In this document: positions 31,716-41,729 of the stretch, in pieces
Position numbering within the stretch: the first letter of the stretch is position 1
Layout of the letters: the number at the start of each line of letters is the position of its first letter
Assembly: GCA_963931865.1 (NCBI GenBank)
Contig: OZ007518.1
Coordinates: 6,316,570-6,380,569, forward strand
DNA length: 64,000 nucleotides
Reading direction: 5' to 3'
Source of the DNA: Axinella damicornis
Taxonomy: Eukaryota > Porifera > Demospongiae > Axinellida > Axinellidae
The notes under the pieces: generated by a model
Databases searched by the model: none
What the model was told of the DNA's origin: nothing
What the model saw: the letters and a program-made list of their open reading frames with translations, nothing else
Position numbers and translations under genes: made by a program

Positions 31716-31767
31716 GGTCCGGCCAGGAGCGCATAATGAAGTACCTCATTATGCGCTCCTGGTCCGG
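31716..31767. repeat. 38 bp palindrome inserted in a GGTCCGG site
   Basis: The 38 bases at 31723-31760 form AGGAGCGCATAATGA-AGTACC-TCATTATGCGCTCCT. GGTCCGG flanks them on both sides (31716-31722, 31761-31767). The related MITE at 35453-35569 has the uninterrupted TTGGTCCGGCAGGAAGTA, that is, the empty site. Confidence 0.7.
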
Positions 31768-32109
31768 CAGGAAGTACAAGTACGCCCATTCAGCACTGAC
31801 CTTGGCCCTAATACCCTAACACATCGCCCTGCAGGACTATTGTGGAGCATAGCTATGGTACCCCAATAGGACTTAGTTGCCTCACCCATTCTCAGGATTC
31901 TGATGCAATTCAAAGTTATACAGTGCACTAGTTACAGAATCAAAGATTACTTAGCAACTGAATTATCCACATTCCTCTGTTCCACTTGAATGGAGAAGAG
32001 GCAGTCTCCTCCTAACCAGGATCTCGATTCCACCGCACCAGCATCGTGGCTGAGTAGACTGTACCTACAATGTCAAGAAAATAATAATCCTGCTTATGTA
32101 AAATACTTT
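31768..32109. other. No recognised gene
   Basis: Starts with the tail of the GGTCCGGCAGGAAGTA repeat (to about 31835, including TTGGCCCTAATACCC, also seen near 35490). Nothing else identified. Confidence 0.35.
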
Positions 32110-32520
32110 ACTATCATTACATTAAGGTTTTAATGCATGTGTGTGTATCTGTGCGTGATGGAAGTGGGCTGGTCGGGACTGACAACAGCGACGCACGACC
32201 ATTGTACTTTACCACTACTGTTGAACCTCAAACTCTGCGAAGATTGCATGAGAAACAATGGGCAATTGCAAGGGCTGGAACCTTCCAGAACAGCTGAGGC
32301 TGCACAATCTGGGAGCAGCAGGTGAAGCGGAAGTGATCTGACCGGGCCAGCAGCAGGTAAAGCAGATGCGATTGGTAAGCAGCAGACTGAGGCAGACGCG
32401 ATCATGGAGCACCAGCTGAGACGGACGTGGTCGGGGAGCACCATCTAAGGCTGACAAGAGCAGAAGCTGCGACGGACACAATCGCATCCCCCAGCAATAG
32501 GGGAACAGCTGCACCCGGCG
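32110..32520 (+). repeat. GGGAGCAGCAG minisatellite repeat, copy 1
   Basis: A leader (TTAAGGTTTTAATGCATGTGTG... GTGATGGAAGTGGG) followed by degenerate units of about 29-40 bases containing GGAGCAGCAG...AAGCGGA.GCGATC. The leader and units are mirrored at 60760-61093, so both are copies of one family. Confidence 0.6.
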
Positions 32521-32699
32521 CCAGACTGCTAACCTAGGCGAACGAAGGGGAAGTAGCTGAGCGAGCAAAGCAAGCAATGAAGCAGGCTTCATGGTAGCCA
32601 CTAGGGTGAGCTCAATAGGAAAGGTAACTTCTGGACAGTATTCCTCTTCAACAGCAGTACTGCTAACAACAGCACAGCGTTGGATGTACATGTAGGGTA

Positions 32700-33066
32700 C
32701 ACAAACGCACTAAGTCTTACTATAAACTGGAATGAGCAAATTGTGAGGGGGGCAAAGTGCTATGCCCTACATGTACCCTTCCGGAGGAATTCCCCGCTCT
32801 TATTAATTTTAATAGTTATAATGTTAGAACAATCCATGCTTCATGATAACCCACGATAAAATGCTCGCCTGTAACAAGCCTGTGATATCAAGCTAACTAC
32901 ATGTACGTACAGTGGATGATGAAAATCTCTATGCAGCCTTCTTTTGATGATGAAAGGACAGGGTTTCAAACAGGATTTTTTGCTGCAGGTTAGAAACTTT
33001 TATGGGATACTAAGCTGAAGCGTGTAAAGCAGATGGCATGTGAAGCACGCCGGTTCTTGGGGGTAT

Positions 33067-33105
<39 letters not shown>

Positions 33106-33342
33106 TGAAATGGCTTCCATAAGATTGAATCTGGTGGGTTTTGGCAGTTACCAAACAACTGTGTTCAAAACCACCACATGTTGATTCCAACTGCCATTAT
33201 GCTTGGTTTAATGACATCATGAGGGAGGGATCGAGGGGGTGAGGGAGGGAGAGGTTGAGGGGGGTGAGGGAGGGAGAGGGTGAGGGAGGGAGATGAGAAC
33301 CCATAGATCGGAAAAGTGGACCTCTACAGGTTCCACTGTAAA
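32700..33342. other. No gene; poly-C tract and AGGGAGG-rich stretch
   Basis: Holds a 38-base C run (33068-33105) and a purine-rich GAGGGAGGGAGAGG stretch (33219-33293). No coding signal. Confidence 0.6.
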
Positions 33343-33848
33343 TATGTGACCCACTGAGGGACCACCCGGCACATCCCGCAATTATTGATTTTGTGTTAGA
33401 TATAGTCACAAAGCAACATTTTGGCGAAAACGCGGTTATTACAGCAATTGTTAACGTGTCAGCAGACCCATGGACTACAAGACATCAGAGTATAAAGCCT
33501 GGATCTACAGTGGAACCTGTCTAATGCGGTCACCTGGGGGCCAAAAATATTTGGCCTTATTAGAAAACCTCCCCAAAGCGGTCATGTGAAGTTTTAATGT
33601 GATTGACCTCATTACAGAGGTTCTTGCGACACTGAACAACTTTGATTCAAGTAAGTTCCATGAAGAAGACATCTAGGGACTTTAAGTATTGTAAAAATAC
33701 AATCATGGTTGTTTCATTTTGTATGTTCATTTTGGCATTTACACGGAAAGCAGTTTTGCGTGCGTTTCGAAGTAGCTGTTATGATTGGTGTTAACTCAAT
33801 TTTTTCAAAATGCGGGATGTGCTGGGTTTTCGCTCAGCAGGTCACATA
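33343..33848. mobile_element. MITE with TATGTGACC termini, 506 bp
   Basis: The left TATGTGACCCACTGAGGGAC...CCGGCACATCCCGCA matches, inverted, the right TATGTGACCTGCTGAGCGAA...CCAGCACATCCCGCA over about 40 bp. AA/TA-rich flanks fit a TA duplication. A second inverted pair, ACAGGTTCCACTGT near 33326 and ACAGTGGAACCTGT near 33510, brackets its left part. That motif resembles the ends of other TA-inserting elements, so the region may be composite. Confidence 0.65.
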
Positions 33849-35348
33849 AATGCTGTATTATCACCTCACTCTCATTGCTGCAGCAGAAGGCATACGCTGG
33901 TGAACTCAGCATAGGGGACACATCCGAGCTCCACCACAACAGACTCCAATCAGTACGTGTGACACTGAAGGATGTGTGCAAAGAAAGTGAGGTGTATGGG
34001 TGTGTGGAAGAGGGGGAAAAGAGAAGGGGAGGAGGTGTCTGAGTACAATTAATTGTTGTATGTGTGCGTGAGCTGAGATATCAAGGAGGGTGTACATGTG
34101 TACCTCCACACACACACACACATCCATGGCAGAGTTGTATTTGCACGGACATGAGCATCTCCACAATCACGGAAAGTGACACACAGACACACACACACTC
34201 ACAAAGGGCTGCATTTTGGACGTGGGGGGGGGGGGGGGTTCCCTATTGTAAGTACTGCAAACGTTGGCAATGGCACACACAGTTTTGCACACACACCAAA
34301 CAATCACACACACATACACACACACACATGCATAGTGCATTGCATACACGCAAACCACAATCATGCATACACACACACACATGCACACACAATCACACAA
34401 TCACACACACACACACACACACACACAATACATAATTGCACACCATCGTTCTTGGTCAGGAGTGTTACCATAATCATCGATAGTGAATGGTGGGACTCGA
34501 TGATGAAGTAGAGGGCTTGATCAAAGCGGTGTGTTTTCAGAACGGCATCAACAAACTTTTCCGATTGGCTGCTCAGATGTCCATCTTATAGGACCAAGAA
34601 CGGATCACAGTTCTTCACGCTGTAGCCATTGTGTACGCATGTGTGTGAGTGTGTGTGTGAGTGGGTTTGCGTGCATGTGTTTGCGTATGTGTTTGTGAGC
34701 AAGTAGTTATGTCAAGGCAGTACACACAAGAGTTGAACCAGCGGCTAATAATAGTGAGTGCTAAACGAGCTGCGCTTGGTAATGCACAATTACAATATCA
34801 GTGGGATAGACCATTTTCCACCTAGCTGTTGTCACTTACTGTGTACAAATTCATCAACATTGATATCATTGGATTTCTTGATTGCCACCTGGAATGCACG
34901 TTTGCAGACCACCTGTTGTGTGTGTGAAGGAAGGATTTTGAATTGTCCAATGAAATGACTGAAATTCATGCGACTGCCATATTATCAATAATTCTGTAAT
35001 ATAATTATCACATTGTGGTTAGTATGTTAAACTACATGATATACATGCACACAAGCCTATTGGCCAAGTGTTTTCTTATATCAATGGGTTGTGCTGCCTT
35101 TGATCTTACATATATCCCATTACGTAGGCAACACATAGGAATGAGCTCTTATATCTCTTTTCTAGTGGTGTTGCCTAGGTATATTGGGTTACTATTGCAG
35201 TATAGCAATAATATGCTGGATGGTCTTGCACATTGGTGTCATACGTACGTAGCAGGAAAACAATAACCAATTACCTCCGAGGATGCATGGAGGGATATAA
35301 TGTGGGCTGTGTGAACAAGTTGTAACTAATGAAAACACTATACTTTAG
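33849..35348. other. No gene; CA-rich microsatellites
   Basis: (CA)n blocks lie at 34104-34126, 34180-34203 and 34300-34428, with a G run at 34224-34238. The apparent His/Thr-rich ORFs here are microsatellite translations. Nothing recognised in 34430-35348. Confidence 0.6.
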
Positions 35349-35408
35349 TACCCTCGTTCCCAGTCCATCGCCCAGCTTTTCACATGGGAGAGCCTGGGAA
35401 CAAGGCTA
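35349..35408. mobile_element. CTCGT-family MITE, 60 bp
   Basis: TACCCTCGTTCCCAGTCC...GCCTGGGAACAAGGCTA with little between. The left terminus is altered (TACCC for TAGCC) and no clear duplication remains. Confidence 0.65.
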
Positions 35409-35452
35409 CATAAGTGCATTGTGCTTGTCAGCTCCTATTTTATAATACAAAA

Positions 35453-35569
35453 ATTGGTCCGGCAGGAAGTAGGGCAATGGGTAAGGGTATATTAGGGCCA
35501 GGGCCGGTTCTAGATGAGCGTGCATTTCCGGTACCTATACCTATAGTATGTACTTCCTGCCGGACCAAT
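35453..35569. mobile_element. MITE with ATTGGTCCGGCAGGAAGTA termini, 117 bp
   Basis: ATTGGTCCGGCAGGAAGTA and TACTTCCTGCCGGACCAAT are perfect inverted ends of 19 bp. A related left end lies at 31713 and carries the 38 bp palindrome. Confidence 0.75.
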
Positions 35570-35759
35570 ATCCATGTCGTTTATAATAACCTGTTGCCAT
35601 GGCAATGGCTACCCCAAGAATATTCACCAGAAAAGAAATACTTACAGAAGTTGTACAAGAAAGAGTTGCTACGCTGAAAAATAACCACCAGTCAACCACA
35701 TGGCCCTCAGTAATACCCTGCATCCTTTAACCAACCTCTACAATATCGTCAGCAGATAA

Positions 35760-36680
35760 TTATGCTATAGTGAATGCAGCTAAAATTACACTTTCAATGT
35801 CATCACTAACTTGTACATTAGCTTTAAGATAAGACTTGATGCTCGAAAACGCTTGGGTCCAGGTCGGGTGAATACAGAGGTAAGAATATAAGAAACGCAC
35901 CAACACTCTCAATACGTTCATGAACACCTTCAATACGGTGGATGCTTGCATTGTCCATTATGACAACACTGTTCTCATTGATACCATTGAATGGCATCAA
36001 ATGCGGTAGAAGATTCAGTTCAATAAAGTTGTAGAAAGCTTCACCACTGACAGATCCACTTTCAAATTGGCACTCCAACACTCCCTTTAGTAAGATGGCA
36101 CAAATAGCAGAAACGTGTCTTCCTCTCGCTACAAGCTTTTGAGCTCGAGTGCACTTACCCCGGAGACTGTACCCAAACTTTCTGAGCGAGTCTCTCCGAT
36201 CAGCTCCGGTCTCATCGACAAAAATAAGCATGCCAGCCTCATACAGTTCATCTCAGTCCTGTACTTCTAGTGAAGTGTTTCGCTTTGCTGCAACGCCACC
36301 GCCTGGATTTTCGTACGAGTAAATCCACACTTTTGCAGAAGTCTAAAAATGGTCGCCACACTCGTATCTGTTCCCGTTGTTCGCAGTAATTCTCGACAGA
36401 TTTCGTGAAGGTAAATTCCCGGGCGATCAATCACAAGTGCCAGGACTAGAAACTTCTCGTGCTGGCTCAGCGCAGTACCGCTGCAGCGCTCAGGGTAGCA
36501 TCGCTTCTCCACGTTTCCCTCAGAATCAAAGTGCCGTTCAATTCTTCTAACAGTAGATACCGACACTCCCAAGTTATTACTCACTAGCCTTGCGCTGTAG
36601 TCCAACGCCTTCCTTTGATATATCATCCTCCACCTAAGGTCCGGATCGTACGCTTTTGATCTCCAACTTTCATAAGACAT
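35760..36680 (-). pseudogene. Tc1/mariner-IS630 type transposase relic
   Basis: The minus strand begins MSYESWRSKAYDPDLRWRMI. Helix-turn-helix DNA-binding segments follow (DYSARLVSNNLGVSVSTVRR), then CGFTRTKIQAVALQQ. The frame breaks near 36275 and has a stop near 36247, after which the DDE core appears: MLIFVDETGADRR with the first Asp, then VVIMDNASIHRIEGV with the second Asp. LYSPDLDP should be followed by the third acid. Instead a further shift at about 35865 leads straight to AFSSIKSYLKANVQVSDDIE, so the residues that normally hold the third Asp/Glu are deleted. At least three lesions make it inactive as read. Confidence 0.85.
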
Positions 36681-36716
36681 GACACATGTTCACCCACCAT
36701 GCAAGTTTAAGCTTGA

Positions 36717-36782
36717 GCGTTACTGATTGCTGGTCTGGCGAAGCCAGACTCCTTAGTATTTCCATGCAAATCAGTAACCGTC
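36717..36782. repeat. Hairpin beside the transposase relic
   Basis: GTTACTGATTGC pairs with GCAAATCAGTAAC, and GTCTGGC-GAA-GCCAGAC forms an inner stem. It lies 40 bases upstream of the transposase start on its 5' side and might be part of that element's end; no partner was found on the other side. Confidence 0.4.
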
Positions 36783-36909
36783 AAGATTCTTTACTCAATT
36801 ATGACGCACCACCGTCTACCATTTGCCGTTTCACTGAGTGCAAGGTTCATGAAAACCACAGTACAAGTAGTGTTGCTGTTGCCACAACAACACAAACTAT
36901 TTGAACATA

Positions 36910-37100
36910 CGACAGGGTTGCACGGCGGCCAAGAGGTTAAAGCATCGGACTGTGGACCTGGAGGTCCTAGGTTCTAGCCCAACCTGTATGTTTGGTGGGC
37001 ATACAAGCACTGTGAATGTGGAGTGCTGTACATACACTCTGTGATAGCGGAGTGCTGTACTGACCCGTGTCTTCCTGTCGTTGCTCATCATCTGGTCTGG
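36910..37100 (+). repeat. tRNA-derived SINE-like sequence, copy 2
   Basis: GCGGCCAAGAGGTTAAAGCATC (A-box region, 36925-36946), then GACTGTGGACCTGGAGG, then GGTTCTAGCCC (B box, 36970-36980), spaced as in a tRNA. The tail after the tRNA-like part is unrelated to any tRNA. Copy 1 lies at 9500-9582 in the opposite orientation. Confidence 0.65.
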
Positions 37101-37678
37101 GAGGGGTGGGGCGAGGGGTGCAGGCGGTTGTACTGTGCCGTGTGCAGCAGGCTCTTGGCTGCACGGTCCAACCTGTGGGAGTAGAGCAAGATAGAACATG
37201 GGAGTATCACCCTGCAAGACATGTTTCTGCAACCTACTCCTGCATTATAGAGCACTGCAGTCATGACTGGCTGTTAGGTCCGAGGATTACACTCAAGCAT
37301 TATAGAGCACTGCAGTCTTGACCAGTTAGGGTGACTGATGGACCTGAACCAAAATTGGTAGCTATTGTGACTAGTAGCACATGGAAGGTATCATTGCACT
37401 AGGTATGTGAATGAGATATGAAGCTGATATTTGTGCCATTAGTTTGAGCTAAGTACTATGCTAGGTATCTTGGGCTAGGAATGAGATACAAAGCTGGAAT
37501 TTGCACCATTGTAATCAGCATGAGAAGAACCTTCAACTGATATTCTAAAAGTGGACTTTCACATTTTTGCCAAAAATCGCACTCGACAAAAGGCTATATA
37601 TATAATCCATGGTTTTTGTCATGATTCTGGGTGGACAATTTGGCCATATGGCTGGACGACAGTCAGACCATAGATATA
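37101..37678. other. SINE tail and unassigned sequence
   Basis: Contains a direct repeat GCATTATAGAGCACTGCAGTC at about 37241 and 37297. No coding signal. Confidence 0.4.
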
Positions 37679-37687
37679 CTACCCGCC

Positions 37688-38270
37688 ACGGGGCCACCGT
37701 TCACTTTTTGCCGACGCAATCCCCCTTTTTTTGCCTTGACCTGTGAACCAACAACCAACCATGACGTCATAATGACGTGTACGTAGTATACGGAGGTGTA
37801 CGTAGTATACGGAGGTATACGGTCCAAGTAATAAGATATACGGAAGTGCACGAGTCATGGACACGTACAATGAAGGTTGACGAGCGCGTTGACGATCCGA
37901 GGTCGTGGAAGAAGCGCGTCCTCCTACCAAGAAGCTCCGCAGTTGTGGGGCAGATCTCTCATCACTGAGCGTATATCACGTCAGAAAACACTTGGCTGGG
38001 TCGAACGTCGAATCGCTTGAAGGTACAGGCATCGAGTGGGCTGTGGGCGCCCACGTCCACCAAGAGGATGCAGCGCCCATGCGCAGAGCTGAAATGGAGG
38101 TAGCGAGAGGGCCTAGGGGGGGGGATAGGTAAGCGATTTTGACGGCATAAAAAGGCTAGAATCCCTACAAGCACCAAATTGCCACTCCAAGTACTTTTTT
38201 GCGTGAGGGGAGAAACAACCAACCAACTAAAGTGGCATTGCGTCTGGCAATTTGGTAACTGTGGCCCCGT
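37688..38270. mobile_element. GGGGCCAC-family element, copy 2, 10 bp target duplication
   Basis: The ends ACGGGGCCAC and GTGGCCCCGT are perfect 10 bp inverted repeats. The target sequence ACTACCCGCC is duplicated exactly at 37678-37687 and 38271-38280, inside the terminal repeat of the Tc1-like element. The body matches 10992-11536. A 10 bp duplication is within the range of Mutator-like elements; the superfamily is inferred. Confidence 0.88.
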
Positions 38271-38639
38271 ACTACCCGCCTAGGGATTGGGAACGCCAAT
38301 TCATTATTAACAACTTCGGTCATGTGACAGATATTTAACCCCTAAGATAAGTAAATTGAAGCATTATCTATGAGTACAAAGGTCGCACGTTACTAGTCAA
38401 GTCCCGCCCCACGAACATCCCACTTCCGTGATGATGTTCAGTTCAGTTTAACTGCCCCATGTTTGTTTAGATGGGGGAAGAGGACAATACCGCCCTTTGA
38501 CCTCAGAGTGCACAACCAAACTTCCGGAGGGTGTTTCACTTTGACTGACTCCATTAATTTTCATCAATAAAAACTATCAAGGCAACAATTTCAGCAACGT
38601 ACTCACTGCGTATGACCTCACTTCTCTGCAGTGGCTATA

Positions 38640-38990
38640 CATTGTATTTCTTTCCTAGTAAAGCCAAACTTCTTCAGGGTCCTGAAAATTGATGTAACAG
38701 ATGCTCGTGTCTGTTGTAGCTGTTGTAATTCACGAAGATACACTCCAGGACCCAAAGGAAACTCAGGGTGCTCATGTAGGATGTGGTCATGACCTGCAGC
38801 AGAGCACCTAGCGACTACTCCAGTCCAGTCAAAGCAATCTACGATCCGACTAGCAGTAGAAGGCGCCGCTGATTATAGATTGTGTGCAATATCTCGAACG
38901 TTTCCCTCTTGAGCTTTATGCTGCCACACAATCCTTCATCTCTGGTCCTCACTGTAACCTTTATGGTGTCCTGGCTCAAACAGAACGTTA
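38640..38990 (-). pseudogene. Tc1/IS630-type transposase N-terminal relic
   Basis: The minus strand translates GYSEDQR-RIVWQHKAQEGN, VRDIAHNL, SASTASRIVDCFDWTGVVAR, then GPGVYLRELQQLQQTRASVT and IFRTLKKFGFTRKEIQC, with two in-frame stops. The order of helix-turn-helix, then YL-E, then FGFTRK-IQ matches the better-preserved relic at 36267-36680 (SVSTVRRIERHF; IYLHEICRELL; CGFTRTKIQ). No catalytic domain follows, so the element lost it. Confidence 0.75.
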
Positions 38991-39295
38991 TACGTTAGGA
39001 GTCAGCGAGCAAGTGGCACGCATGTGTCATTAAACACAAGTTTTGTAATTATTGCTTCCTGTTTATAATTACCACATTATCTGTCATTCCAATTTAGCTG
39101 AAAAGGGCAGTACTACTGCGCATGACCGACACGATTGACTCAAAAATTACCAGGGACTTCCACATGTTAAGCTGATACCAGCATTCATTACCACAGCTGG
39201 TTAGCACTCGAGCCACAATGGAGTTCAAAGGATTTCGCCGCCCCTGTACATGAGTACAGCATTACGCAAGCATTTCCAATCCCTGGCGGGTAGTA

Positions 39296-39689
39296 TCTAG
39301 ATGGTCAGATGAAAGATCCTTACATTACCTCCGCAGTGCACTGCAAAAGATTGTAATTGTCTCTGATACTCATCTCATGCCTACTCAACAAGGATGGAGA
39401 CTATAGCGCGCGGTGAGGGGCTAAAGCATTTCATGAAGACGGGGAGAGTGCTTCAAGCGATCTCATGTCTTGCACGCAGAGCACATCATGGTGTGCAGCA
39501 TACATAGCTAGCATGCATGCAGGCTATAGTAAACCATCACGGTGTGTTAGACTGCTGCTTCAGCTATAGCCAGAGGATGGGAAGTTGACTGGCCTGCGCT
39601 CGGTAGCTAACACTTAACTCACTGTGACCAGTCATAACAAGGGATCTGGAATCAGCAGAGAATGAGAAAGTCGCCCTCCGGTGGCGACA
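39296..39689. other. No recognised gene
   Basis: Short unassigned stretch between the Tc1-like element and a dispersed repeat. Confidence 0.4.
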
Positions 39690-39955
39690 GCGAAGACAGA
39701 GAGCTCTCCTGGACCTACCTACCAGACTACTTCGGCTAACCTGATTCGCAGTTGCTGTGAAGTGCACAGGTGTATTTTAGTGTCTGGTGTGATCTGTGTC
39801 CGTGCTATGCTCTCCGTCACATTCTGATGACATGCACTGACAGTCATGCACATGCATCTGCTCGATGTAGGAACACATGCACATGCAACTGCTTCATGCA
39901 CATTCGACAACTGTACTCGCTCAGGCTCGCCCCACAATGTTCTGCATTCGTCTAG
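39690..39955. repeat. GGGGCGAGCCTGAGCGAG dispersed element, copy 3 (right half)
   Basis: CTAACCTGATTCGCAGTTGC, GTCACATTCTGATGACA and ACTCGCTCAGGCTCGCC, then AATGTTCTGCATTC, match the right half of 62045-62575. The left GGGGCGAGCC terminus is missing or replaced. Confidence 0.6.
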
Positions 39956-40812
39956 TAAAAGTGTAGAGCTGGAGCAGCACTAGCGTGGGCGCATTGCGAA
40001 AAGCGACGGCTACTCTTGGTCAGGTGACTAGTGATGGGTGCACCGTGGGAACAGGGTGTAATCAGGATACATTGGTGTCACCACAGGTGTACAGCTTGGT
40101 AATATTCCTCATAGTGGTCAACTGCCATCAGTTGCAAGCCTGACACCCGCAGAGAGTAACATCCAGGGTGAGCTCCTGGCGAAGCTAGAAGTCAGTTTGG
40201 TGAGTGAGGCAGAGGGTGCGGGTAGCCATAGCTCAAAAGTGGTATCCCTTGGCTTAGGCATGCTGGCCATACCAAAAAACTGGTGGATAAATCAGGTCTG
40301 GTGAATATGTGGATTTCACGGAGATGCCGTTTGCCAAGGAGAAAAGCAAGCTCTTGTATCTGTCCTTTACGGCAATGTTGTTGGTCCAGGTGTCGGACCT
40401 GACACTGACTAGAAAGGTCTTGCCAGACCCGGCCACGTGGGTCCAGTGCAATGTATGAGTCAGTGGTTTTTCTCACCAACCACAGCGAGGGCCTGACCTC
40501 ATGGCATATCTGATGCTGATTACAAAGGCAAGCCAGAAGTACAAATATCCCGCTTGGATAGTTACGTAACGACCAGAATTTCTGACAAGTACCGATATAT
40601 ATCCCTCTTGGATAGTTTATGATCAGAATTTCCGACAGCAGACAGCAGAGGTCAGTAACACAGAGTGGGCGAGGGCTGACCCAAGCATCTACACCCAGTG
40701 TTTCACGGGTATGGCCCTATGTAAGTGCGGAAGCATGGTGCAAGTTGCAGGGTGGTTCAACAACGTACCAAATAGGCACACATTTTGTGGTTACAACAGG
40801 CACGCTCTATCC
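39956..40812. other. No recognised gene
   Basis: A few ORFs of 65-95 codons without motifs; GGATAGTT and CAGAATTTC are locally duplicated near 40556-40632. Confidence 0.35.
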
Positions 40813-41147
40813 TAGCCTAATTCCCAGGCCCACACGCGAAATGCGGAAGTGGGCCTGGTGACACTGGCCAAAAATTCCCGTATGTGCACAGTCAGCATAA
40901 TTGCGTAAGCAATTACATTCCTAACTTGGATGCATTCGAAATCACGCGAAAGGTAGCTGTTGGTGATGGCTAAGTAGAAAGTCCCTACCAAGGAGCAACC
41001 AGAGGTGAGCTAGAACAGCGGTTTTATCAAAGACTGCTGAGCTCAGCACATACGGGAATTTTGCCAAGTGTCAGCACATACGGGAATTTTGCCAAGTGTT
41101 GCCTGGCCCACTTCCACATTTTGCGCGTGGGCCTGGGAACGAGGCTA
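40813..41147. mobile_element. CTCGT-family MITE, 335 bp
   Basis: The left TAGCCTAATTCCCAGGCCC and right GGGCCTGGGAACGAGGCTA are inverted. The body matches the 398 bp element at 48854-49251 (TCAGCATAATTGCGTAAGC, GGTAGCTGTTGGTGATGGC). A CAGCACATACGGGAATTTTG unit is tandemly doubled near the right end. Flanking 9-mers GCTCTATCC and GCTCGATCC agree at 8 of 9. Confidence 0.8.
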
Positions 41148-41562
41148 GCTCGATCCAGCTCAGTAGCTGCCTGGATTACGTGGAGGGCAGTCTGAAAACT
41201 GGCAGTGAGGGAGAGATTCTGGCAATGAAGACCCCTGTGCTCAAACAGATTGGCCAGTTACAACCAATTGTTCTAACACCATATTATACGTACGTATGTC
41301 AAATTGTGACAAATTCCTTTGTACTGTGACGTCATGATGTGCTATTCATGATTTTGACTCCTGGTACGAGGGGAGAACATAGTGGTCTCGTGGGCCAGCC
41401 TCTCGACACACTCACCACGGACAGTCTGGACGGAACGGTAAGCAAACCAGCAGGATCGAAGAGCAAACGTATAATGTGTTTTCATGGACTCACCATGTGA
41501 TCACCACCTTTAAGTTTGTCTTCATTTGTGGCAGCCATTTTCGCCCATTTGTATTGTACGAC
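41148..41562. other. No recognised gene
   Basis: Nothing supported. Confidence 0.35.
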
Positions 41563-41643
41563 TGACCTTGTTCCCAGTCCTCCGCTCTTGTCGCATTGTG
41601 GGCCAGGAAGGCCAGCCTGCGTGGAGGCCTGCGAACGAAACTA
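41563..41643. mobile_element. Degenerate CTCGT-family MITE
   Basis: TGACCTTGTTCCCAGTCC and GGCCTGCGAACGAAACTA resemble the family ends with several substitutions; no duplication visible. Confidence 0.45.
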
Positions 41644-41729
41644 GGTAAGACCTGGTAGAGTCTACTGAAGCGTCAATATTGACCCAAGCCTTCCTTCGTA
41701 AAGGTGAATCTGCCATACAACCTAGGGCC

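Larger units (their letters stand above)
37679..39293 (-). mobile_element. Tc1/mariner-like element with TA duplication, hosting a nested insertion
   Basis: The terminal inverted repeat CTACCCGCC-AGGGATTGG is seen at the left (37679, and again at 38272 after the insertion) and inverted at the right (CCAATCCCTGGCGGGTAG to 39293). TA flanks both ends (37677-37678, 39294-39295). The interior carries a transposase N-terminal relic (38640-38990, minus). Without the nested element it would be about 1.02 kb. Confidence 0.8.

Noticed and set aside
34064..34511. His/Thr-rich ORFs of 77-123 codons
   Set aside because: Same reason: CA microsatellite and a poly-G tract.
36918..36990. Functional tRNA-Leu or tRNA-Ser gene
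   Set aside because: A and B boxes are present, but the acceptor stem does not pair and the anticodon arm is poor; a SINE head fits better.
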